Source: Clostridia bacterium
GTDB taxonomy: Bacteria > Bacillota_A > Clostridia > UMGS1883
Length of the DNA stretch: 6,335 nt
Assembly: GCA_017467965.1 (NCBI GenBank)
Contig: JAFUJZ010000016.1
Span: 1-6,335, forward strand
Reading direction: 5' to 3'
The notes below the pieces were generated by a model. It did not search any database. It saw only the letters and a program-made list of their open reading frames with translations, and had not been told where the DNA came from. A program made the translations under genes and the position numbers. Positions 1-4,557 of this stretch are shown here, piece by piece. Position 1 is the first letter of the stretch; each line of letters begins with the position of its first letter.

Positions 1-87
1 CAACTTAAGCTGACAGAGGAGAAAACACTTTGTTATGCCATGTGCGTTTTCCAAATTATACGAGGAAATTATCGCACGGCAATATAA
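1..87 (+). CDS. Possible 3' end of a converging gene (partial, 28 codons)
   Basis: Frame 1 of the plus strand is open from the first base to a TAA at 85-87. It encodes 28 residues including KLTEEKTLCYAM and ending in RGNYRTAI. The mix of charged, polar and hydrophobic residues looks like a genuine C-terminus, but the piece is too short to assign to a family. Support is positional: the stop is followed within 10 bases by a long inverted repeat, and then by a symmetric terminator stem with U-runs on both strands, as expected between converging genes. Against it, the antisense frame over the same bases is also open, and 28 open codons can occur by chance. No function is proposed. Confidence 0.4.
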   Translation, partial: QLKLTEEKTLCYAMCVFQIIRGNYRTAI

Positions 88-96
88 TAAAATTTA

Positions 97-141
97 TTTT
101 TCACCTTATAGGAAATGCGAAATTTTCTATAAGGTGAAAAA
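97..141. repeat. Long near-perfect inverted repeat (hairpin)
   Basis: Arms 97-111 (TTTTTCACCTTATAG) and 127-141 (CTATAAGGTGAAAAA) are perfect 15-bp complements. Beyond a G112/T126 position, bases 113-116 pair with 122-125, leaving a 5-base loop GCGAA (plus strand). In plus-strand RNA the 112/126 position is a G-U wobble, giving a continuous 20-bp stem; in minus-strand RNA it is an A-C mismatch. The arms carry U at their 5' end and A at their 3' end, so it is not an intrinsic terminator in either direction. Its right arm shares bases 138-141 with the stem of the neighbouring terminator, so the two hairpins cannot both form fully. Confidence 0.75.
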
Positions 142-169
142 TCTCCGTATATAATTATACGGAGATTTT
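137..169 (-). terminator. Intrinsic terminator of the FMN riboswitch (possibly bidirectional)
   Basis: A perfect 14-bp stem joins 138-151 and 156-169 (arm AAAATCTCCGTATA) around a 4-base loop at 152-155. Read on the minus strand, the stem ends in a run of five U (141-137). It lies 43 bases after the riboswitch aptamer, where the expression platform of a transcriptional FMN switch is expected. On the plus strand the same stem ends in UUUU before a G, so it could also stop a converging plus-strand transcript. Confidence 0.85.
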
Positions 170-183
170 GTAAGCAAAATAAC

Positions 184-204
184 GAAAACTTAATAAAAGT
201 TTTC
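184..204 (-). other. Hairpin between FMN aptamer and terminator
   Basis: GAAAACTT at 184-191 is the exact complement of AAGTTTTC at 197-204, with a 5-base A/T loop. In the minus-strand transcript it forms an 8-bp stem in the linker between the aptamer and the terminator. It may be part of the switching platform, but I could not find a long alternative pairing that would break the terminator, so its role is open. Confidence 0.55.
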
Positions 205-211
205 ATATAAA

Positions 212-338
212 CATCTTCTCACATCCGGACTTTTGCAAAATTGCTTCACCGTCGGTTGAGGAATTGCACCTCATCAGCCGCTTTCGCGGGTCGCAGACTG
301 TCACTGCCGGTGGGGAATCACACCCCGCCCCGAAGAAT
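212..338 (-). ncRNA. FMN riboswitch (RFN element) aptamer
   Basis: This RNA binds flavin mononucleotide and normally controls riboflavin synthesis or uptake genes. On the minus strand all the conserved elements occur in order. P1 is TCTTC (336-332) with GAAGA (218-214), followed by GGGGC. P2 is GGGG with CCCC around TGTGATT. Then come ACCGGCAGTGACAGTCTGC (P3), CCGC-GAAA-GCGG (P4), GAGG-TGCAATT-CCTC (P5), CCGACGGT, a P6 region with a short GCAA/TTGC stem, and AGTCCGGATG before the closing P1 strand. The terminator at 137-169 makes it a likely transcriptional OFF switch. No target gene begins on this strand before the window edge, and no clear promoter is seen between rplS and the aptamer. Confidence 0.95.
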
Positions 339-365
339 ATTCAATTAATTGTTAAGGTTAACCCC

Positions 366-392
366 TCCGAGGAAGGATAACCCTTCCTCGGA
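366..392 (-). other. Strong hairpin after rplS without U-tract
   Basis: TCCGAGGAAGG (366-376) pairs perfectly with CCTTCCTCGGA (382-392) around a 5-base loop, 10 bases past the rplS stop. Its position is that of a terminator, but neither strand shows a U-run after the stem; on the minus strand it is followed by GGGGTTAACC. It may be a weak or factor-dependent terminator, or an mRNA 3'-end stabiliser, so read-through from rplS into the FMN riboswitch is possible. Confidence 0.6.
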
Positions 393-402
393 TATATGGG
401 AC

Positions 403-744
403 TTAGATTTTTTCCTTAACCTTAGCAGCCTTACCAACTCTGTCTCTGAGGTAGTAGAGCTTAGCACGACGAACCTTACCGCTTCTAACCTTTTCGATTC
501 TGTCGATAATGGGAGAGTTAACGGGGAAAGTTCTTTCCACACCTACACCGTAAGAAACTCTTCTTACTGTAAATGTTTCGGCAATACCGCCATGCTTCTT
601 GGAGATGATTGTTCCTTCGAACATCTGGATTCTCTCCTTAGCACCTTCTTTTACCTTAACATAAAGCTTTACTGTGTCACCAATGTTAAGTTCGGGAAGG
701 TCGGATCTGATCTGATCCTGTGTGATAGACTTTAAAATATCCAT
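403..744 (-). CDS. rplS: 50S ribosomal protein L19
   Basis: L19 is a structural protein of the large ribosomal subunit, located at the interface with the 30S subunit. The 113-residue product has the full family length and typical stretches: an N-terminal [30 protein letters not shown] block (I8 to about G34), [30 protein letters not shown] and the basic C-terminal [21 protein letters not shown]. The start is backed by AGGAAG seven bases upstream. It has its own promoter (820-848) and a structured leader, and is not next to trmD or rimM, its usual neighbours in many bacteria, at least within this window. The strong hairpin at 366-392 follows the stop. No oddities were seen in the protein. Confidence 0.97.
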   Translation of the reverse strand: MDILKSITQDQIRSDLPELNIGDTVKLYVKVKEGAKERIQMFEGTIISKKHGGIAETFTVRRVSYGVGVERTFPVNSPIIDRIEKVRSGKVRRAKLYYLRDRVGKAAKVKEKI

Positions 745-767
745 CTTTACACTTCCTTTCTTATTAT

Positions 768-802
768 AAGCGTTCGTACGAAGGTTCTGCAGAGGACCGC
801 TT
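768..802 (-). promoter_or_regulatory. Structured rplS 5' leader, candidate L19 autoregulatory element
   Basis: In the roughly 68-base leader of the rplS transcript, AAGCG (802-798) pairs with CGCTT (772-768). They enclose two possible small arms: GTCCT pairing with AGAAC with one mismatch, and the palindrome TTCGTACGAA (773-782). The ribosome site follows about 8 bases later. Firmicutes rplS genes are known to carry an L19 leader motif (Rfam L19_leader) in this place. Whether this is the same motif was not tested, so the assignment is inference. Confidence 0.5.
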
Positions 803-819
803 CTTTAATTTGCCATAAC

Positions 820-848
820 ATATTAACACACTTTATTATCCATTGCAA
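820..848 (-). promoter_or_regulatory. Sigma-A promoter of rplS
   Basis: On the minus strand, TTGCAA (848-843) is followed after 17 bases by TAATAT (825-820), with a TG one base upstream of the -10 box (extended -10). Transcription would begin near 813, giving a leader of about 68 bases. The promoter lies just past the stop of the upstream regulator gene. Confidence 0.7.
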
Positions 849-866
849 GCCTTTTTTTAAATTTTT

Positions 867-1478
867 TCATTTTAATTTTATTCTTATTTCGCGGGCGGTT
901 CCAATGATAACAAGAGGTGCCTCAGTTATATCGATTTTTACTGCCTTATATTTCGGATTATCGCTTTCGGGCGTAAGTGTAACAATGTTGCCTACTCTTG
1001 TGTACCTGCGTACCACCTCTTCGCCCGTAGGAAGCAGCGCAACAACTATATCGCCCGAGGATGCGTAGCTTTGTCTGCATACGATAAGCTTGTCTCCCGT
1101 GAAAATACGCACCCTTGACATTGAGTCATCCTTTATTTTGAGACCGTAATACTCCTTGCCATGCATATCGGCTTTATCCATATACATAGTGCCCAAAATA
1201 TCGTCTTTTGTCATATTGTGCAAATGGTCAAGTACGTATATTTCCTTGACGGTGCTGTCCTCATTTACCTTCGGCACTTCGGAAAACATTGCAACATACT
1301 CAAGTGATACATTGAAAATTTCCGAAAGGCGTACGAGAGTTTTAACCGTGGGCGGATTATACTCCTCTTCAAGGCACTGTACTCCCATTTCGCTCATGCC
1401 CAAGAGCATTGCCAGGCTTTTTGTGGTCAGACCCACACTTTCTTTAAGTTTTATTAATCTTTGGCTGAAACTTTCCAT
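867..1478 (-). CDS. XRE-family regulator with S24/LexA-like C-terminal domain
   Basis: This is a predicted DNA-binding transcription regulator of 203 residues. Residues 5-62 form a Cro/CI-type helix-turn-helix (QRLIKLKESVGLTTKSLAML onward). From about residue 95 it matches the LexA/CI S24 fold: GLKIKDDSM with the nucleophile-position serine at 119, then FTGDKLIV, GDIVVALLP, GEEVVRRYTR and LTPESDNPKYKAV. Alignment with LexA places Arg157 where the catalytic lysine normally lies (VKRL becomes VRRY), and no Ala-Gly cleavage site is seen before the domain. Self-cleavage therefore looks unlikely, and the domain may serve for dimerisation or ligand sensing. The start at 1478 is chosen for GAGGAG six bases upstream; the frame extends upstream to 1517, but that start lies inside a terminator hairpin. 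The target genes are unknown. Confidence 0.9.
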   Translation of the reverse strand: MESFSQRLIKLKESVGLTTKSLAMLLGMSEMGVQCLEEEYNPPTVKTLVRLSEIFNVSLEYVAMFSEVPKVNEDSTVKEIYVLDHLHNMTKDDILGTMYMDKADMHGKEYYGLKIKDDSMSRVRIFTGDKLIVCRQSYASSGDIVVALLPTGEEVVRRYTRVGNIVTLTPESDNPKYKAVKIDITEAPLVIIGTAREIRIKLK

Positions 1479-1502
1479 AATTCTCTCCTCATTTTTTAAG
1501 GC

Positions 1503-1527
1503 AAAAGGCTGTTGCATTGCAACAGCC
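1503..1527 (-). terminator. Intrinsic terminator after yajC
   Basis: GGCTGTTGC (1507-1515) and GCAACAGCC (1519-1527) form a perfect 9-bp stem with a 3-base loop, followed on the minus strand by UUUU (1506-1503) and then GCC. It lies 10 bases past the yajC stop. The U-run is short, so termination may be partial. The same dyad sits 29 bases before the start of the XRE regulator and could also serve as an operator, which is speculative. Confidence 0.75.
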
Positions 1528-1537
1528 CCTTTGAGTC

Positions 1538-1903
1538 TTATTTCTGCTTTTTGTTATTTTTGTTGTTCTTGTTGTCCTTAATTTCGTCTTCAACTTCTTC
1601 GAACTCGTATTCGTATTCATCTTCTTCGTCATCATGAACTGTAAGAACAGTCTTTATAGCGCCCTTTTCAAAAGTAATCTTTGTCTTGTTTGCGCCTTTT
1701 TCGATAACAACACGGTCATCCTTAACATTAAGAATATTACCCATTACACCGCCTATTGTGATGACTTCATCACCGGGACGCAATGCATTAAGCATCATTC
1801 TTGTTTCTTTTTCTCTCTTTTTCTGGGGACGAATAAGAAGGAAATAGAATACTGCAATCATTACAACAAGATAAATAATTGTCATTGTACCGCCGTTTCC
1901 CAT
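1538..1903 (-). CDS. yajC: Preprotein translocase subunit YajC
   Basis: YajC is a small inner-membrane protein that associates with SecDF and the SecYEG protein-export channel. The 121-residue product has one membrane segment (about 8-24), followed at once by the family hallmark RPQKKREKE (25-33). After it comes the beta-rich cytoplasmic domain with LRPGDEVITIGGVMGNI and a region ending near residue 90. The tail is unusual: residues 91-107 are almost all Asp, Glu and Tyr, and 108-121 are mostly Asn and Lys. The start at 1903 is supported by AGAGG eight bases upstream; a later ATG at 1885 has no good ribosome site. Neither secD/secF nor tgt, frequent neighbours, lies in this window. Confidence 0.95.
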   Translation of the reverse strand: MGNGGTMTIIYLVVMIAVFYFLLIRPQKKREKETRMMLNALRPGDEVITIGGVMGNILNVKDDRVVIEKGANKTKITFEKGAIKTVLTVHDDEEDEYEYEFEEVEDEIKDNKNNKNNKKQK

Positions 1904-1928
1904 TTTTACAACCTCTTTTCTTAATTAA

Positions 1929-1958
1929 TATATATTAAACTTACGTTTAATTAGCCAA
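1929..1958 (-). promoter_or_regulatory. Weak candidate promoter for yajC
   Basis: On the minus strand, TTGGCT (1958-1953) and TATATA (1934-1929) are 18 bases apart in an AT-rich gap, which would give a leader of about 20 bases. Both boxes match consensus at only four of six positions, and AT-rich sequence produces such matches by chance. yajC may instead be read from the lysS promoter. Confidence 0.25.
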
Positions 1959-2543
1959 AATATATTCTGCAATATTTGTTGCGGAAGTGTTCTGTTCTTG
2001 GACGCTGTTGTTCCAAAAGTTATCCATTTCGGTGATTTTGCGTATTGCAATATAAAGGTTTTCTTTTGGTTCGATACCAAGCTCGGCAACCTTTTTACTG
2101 CCCTTTACACTTATTGCAACAATCTGTCCGGAAGAGTTCTTTATCACACTGCGTTTGCCGTCGTAAAGCTCTGTTAAGTCACAAAACACATCAACGTCAA
2201 GGTTTTTTGTAACGTATTCCTCTTCAATGAAATACAGCCTTGCCGCGCCGTTACCTACAGCATTGGTCATTTTCTGATTTGAATTTGACTTATCCGAATG
2301 AGAAAGCTCATCACTATAGGATATTTCCATAATATCAATGCTTATGTCGCCGTCGCCGGTTATATCACTGCAAAGATTGTAAAGCTTTGTGACATTTTTG
2401 TCATAGCTTTCACGGTTGACAAAATCCTTGCCGATGTAAGCTATTGTCAAATCTGGACTTTTACGGTCAACACAGCTTTTTACACAAACAACAACACCCA
2501 CTATCACAATGATTGCAATTGCAATTTTATGCCATGTTTTCAT
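1947..2543 (-). CDS. Membrane-anchored protein of unknown function, coupled to lysS
   Basis: I do not recognise this 198-residue protein with confidence. It begins with a short basic stretch and one hydrophobic segment (about 7-23). There is no proper lipobox before the cysteines near 20 and 24, so it is probably an N-terminally anchored extracellular domain. The outer part alternates predicted strands (LTIAYIGKDF, ARLYFIEEEY, GQIVAISVKG, ENLYIAIRKI) with helices, faintly like a shortened solute-binding-protein fold. It also carries an Asp-rich turn, DITGDGDISID (about 60-70), similar to a calcium-binding loop but with its last acidic residue out of register. The ATG shares one base with the lysS stop (TGATG); a GTG at 2546 is an alternative start. 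No clear ribosome site precedes either, which suggests translational coupling. Confidence 0.8.
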   Translation of the reverse strand: MKTWHKIAIAIIVIVGVVVCVKSCVDRKSPDLTIAYIGKDFVNRESYDKNVTKLYNLCSDITGDGDISIDIMEISYSDELSHSDKSNSNQKMTNAVGNGAARLYFIEEEYVTKNLDVDVFCDLTELYDGKRSVIKNSSGQIVAISVKGSKKVAELGIEPKENLYIAIRKITEMDNFWNNSVQEQNTSATNIAEYILAN

Positions 2544-4039
2544 CACTTTTTATCAACAGGCTTCATTGTGGGGAACAAGATTACGTCACGGATAGAAGTA
2601 TTGTCAGTGAGGAACATTACTAAGCGGTCAATACCAATACCTACACCGCCTGTGGGAGGCATACCGTAACGGAGTGCGTTGATGTAGTCTTCGTCCATCA
2701 TGCCTGCTTCGTCGTCGCCTGCCTCAAGTGCCTTTACCTGTTCCTCAAATCTTTCCTTCTGGTCATAGGGGTCATTAAGCTCACTGAATGCGTTGCCCAA
2801 TTCCTTACCCATTACGAACACTTCAAAACGTTCTGTAAACGCCTTATTATTGGGGCATCTCTTTGCTAAGGGAGAAATTTCAACAGGATATTCTGTAATA
2901 AACACAGGACCTGTAAGGTGTTCTTCTGCAGTTTCTTCAAATGCAAGAGCAATCATTTCACCGATACTCTTTTCGCCTTCAACCTCAATGCCGACAGCAT
3001 TAAGTGCTGCCTTTGCTTCTTCAGGGGTTGTAATAGCATCAAAGTCAATGCCGGAATACTTCTTTACAGCTTCCTTCATTGTCATTCTCTGCCAGGGACC
3101 TGTAAGGTCAATTTCAGTACCGTTGAAAGTAAACTTCTTTTCGCCGTTTACCTTTTCGCATACATGTGTGACAAGTCCTTCCGTCAATTCCATCATACCT
3201 TCGTAGTCTGTATAAGCCTGATAGATTTCAATACTTGTGAACTCGGGGTTATGAGTAAGGTCCATACCTTCGTTACGGAACTGACGACCCATTTCATATA
3301 CTCTCTCAAGACCACCTACGATAAGTCTCTTCAAATTGAGCTCGGTCGCAATACGAAGATACATATCAATATCGAGTGCATTGTGGTGAGTGATGAAGGG
3401 ACGCGCTGTTGCACCGCCGGAGATAGAGTTAAGTACAGGTGTATCAACCTCTAAGAAGTCACGCGAGTCAAGATAATTCCTGATTTCGCGGATAATTGCA
3501 CTTCTCTTTTTGAATGTTTCACGTACCTGAGGATTTGCAATAAGGTCCATGTATCTCTGTCTATAACGGATATCGTGGTCAGCAACCTCGTTCTTTACAT
3601 ACTCATTGCCCTTAACGGGGATAAAGAGGTTCTTCGCAAGAAGAACAAAGCTTGTTACGTTAATGGAGATTTCGCCTGCGGCTGTTCTGAAAACAACACC
3701 CTCTGCACCTATAACGTCCCAAACGTCAATTTCGAGCTTAAAGCGGTTGAATTCATCCTCGCCGATTTCGTCTCTCTTCAAGTAGAACTGGATTTTTTCA
3801 TCACGGTCGAGCACGTCTGCAAACATAAGTCCGCCTGCACGACGCTTTGCCATAAGTCTGCCTGCCGCTCTTACGGTTTTACCTTCCAGCTCGTCAAAAT
3901 GTTCTTTAATATATGTCATGGAATGAGTTACGTCATATTTTGTAACCTCATAGGGGTCTCTGCCTGCAGCACGGAGCTCAAGGAGCTTTTCTTCACGTGT
4001 CTTCTGCTGATTGGGGTTTTGATTATTCTGCTGTGCCAT
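2543..4039 (-). CDS. lysS: Lysyl-tRNA synthetase, class II
   Basis: This enzyme attaches lysine to tRNA-Lys in the cytoplasm using ATP. The product is about 498 residues, the usual length. An N-terminal OB-fold anticodon-binding domain (about 55-135, with [21 protein letters not shown]) leads into the class II core. The core has [10 protein letters not shown], motif 2 [20 protein letters not shown] (about 254-273), the late [12 protein letters not shown] block and motif 3 [20 protein letters not shown]. The start at 4039 is preferred because AAGGA lies eight bases before it; the in-frame ATG at 4048 directly abuts that ribosome site. A strong promoter lies just upstream. The stop overlaps the start of the next gene. 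The stretch before RYRQRY ([15 protein letters not shown]) differs from the usual LPdKfHGLkDvE wording. Confidence 0.98.
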   Translation of the reverse strand: MAQQNNQNPNQQKTREEKLLELRAAGRDPYEVTKYDVTHSMTYIKEHFDELEGKTVRAAGRLMAKRRAGGLMFADVLDRDEKIQFYLKRDEIGEDEFNRFKLEIDVWDVIGAEGVVFRTAAGEISINVTSFVLLAKNLFIPVKGNEYVKNEVADHDIRYRQRYMDLIANPQVRETFKKRSAIIREIRNYLDSRDFLEVDTPVLNSISGGATARPFITHHNALDIDMYLRIATELNLKRLIVGGLERVYEMGRQFRNEGMDLTHNPEFTSIEIYQAYTDYEGMMELTEGLVTHVCEKVNGEKKFTFNGTEIDLTGPWQRMTMKEAVKKYSGIDFDAITTPEEAKAALNAVGIEVEGEKSIGEMIALAFEETAEEHLTGPVFITEYPVEISPLAKRCPNNKAFTERFEVFVMGKELGNAFSELNDPYDQKERFEEQVKALEAGDDEAGMMDEDYINALRYGMPPTGGVGIGIDRLVMFLTDNTSIRDVILFPTMKPVDKK

Positions 4040-4074
4040 TTTATTCATCCTTTCAGTATATACTGCGATAAAGT

Positions 4075-4103
4075 ATTATACATCAATTTTTCTCATTTTT
4101 CAA
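4075..4103 (-). promoter_or_regulatory. Near-consensus sigma-A promoter of lysS
   Basis: On the minus strand, TTGAAA (4103-4098) and TATAAT (4080-4075) are separated by exactly 17 bases. Transcription would start near 4068, leaving a short leader of about 28 bases with the AAGGA ribosome site. The -35 box begins one base past the dtd stop codon. No terminator separates dtd from lysS and no T-box leader fits in this gap. Confidence 0.85.
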
Positions 4104-4104
4104 G

Positions 4105-4557
4105 CTATATTTTGTTTCGGGAGTCAACAATTATCGTAACGGGGCCGTCATTTACAAGCTCCACCTTCATATCGGCACCAAAAACACCTTTTTCAACCCT
4201 TTTTCCGATTTCTTCTTCGCATCTTTGGCAGAACTCTTCGTACATTTTTTCGGCATCAACGGGTGCCATTGCTCTCGAAAAGCCGGGGCGGTTGCCTTTT
4301 TTTATTTCTGCCAAAAGCGTAAACTGGCTTACGGCAAGTATAGAGCCGTCAATATCCTTTACGGAGAGGTTCATCTTGTCATTTTCATCTGAGAAAACTC
4401 TGAGGTTTACGCATTTTTTTACAACGTAATCCATGTCATCCTTTCCGTCGCCCTCTTCAGCTCCGAAAAGAATAAGAAACCCCTGTCCGATTTCGCCTGT
4501 TATATTACCGTCCACCGTAACGGACGCTCTTTTAACTCTTTGTATTACAGCTCTCAT
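4105..4557 (-). CDS. dtd: D-aminoacyl-tRNA deacylase
   Basis: Dtd hydrolyses D-amino acids (and glycine mischarged on tRNA-Ala) from tRNA, protecting translation. The 150-residue product is full length. It starts with the typical MRAVIQRVKRASVTVDG and contains the active-site SQFTL motif (77-81), KGNRPGFSRAMAP (87-99) and the C-terminal NDGPVT (136-141), whose Gly-cisPro sits at 138-139. The ATG overlaps the stop of the upstream membrane-protein gene as ATGA, so the two are probably translated in a coupled way. There is no strong ribosome site directly before it apart from GGGAGAGGAC in the preceding coding end. It is followed by the lysS promoter with no terminator between. Confidence 0.97.
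   Translation of the reverse strand: MRAVIQRVKRASVTVDGNITGEIGQGFLILFGAEEGDGKDDMDYVVKKCVNLRVFSDENDKMNLSVKDIDGSILAVSQFTLLAEIKKGNRPGFSRAMAPVDAEKMYEEFCQRCEEEIGKRVEKGVFGADMKVELVNDGPVTIIVDSRNKI

Noticed and set aside
1..70. Possible purine-type riboswitch on the minus strand (CTCGTATAAT followed by ACATGG and GTTTTCTCC)
   Set aside because: The start resembles the purine aptamer, but no 7-bp P2 stem with the right loop forms, the J2/3 and L3 sequences do not match, and the end lies outside the window.
72..105. 11-codon minus-strand ORF starting at GTG after AAGG in the inverted repeat arm
   Set aside because: No separated ribosome site, very short, and it overlaps the hairpin arm; likely chance.
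35..154. Plus-strand 39-codon ORF starting ATG at 35 (MPCAFSKLYEE...)
   Set aside because: It runs through the inverted repeat and stops in the loop of the terminator, the AGGAG is 13 bases from the ATG, and its overlap with the alternative frame 1..87 makes it the weaker choice.
349..735. 128-codon plus-strand ORF opposite rplS
   Set aside because: Antisense shadow of rplS; the Ser/Leu/Asn-rich product has no family features.
1934..1951. AT-rich hairpin ATTAAAC/GTTTAAT between the unknown gene and yajC
   Set aside because: Only one G-C pair and no U-run; too weak to call a terminator, and it overlaps the stop codon.
4049..4104. T-box or other leader before lysS
   Set aside because: The gap is 56-65 bases and the mapped promoter leaves a leader of about 28 bases, far too short for a T-box.
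3575..4429. 284-codon plus-strand ORF opposite lysS and dtd
   Set aside because: Antisense shadow of two confidently identified genes, with no ribosome site and no family resemblance.
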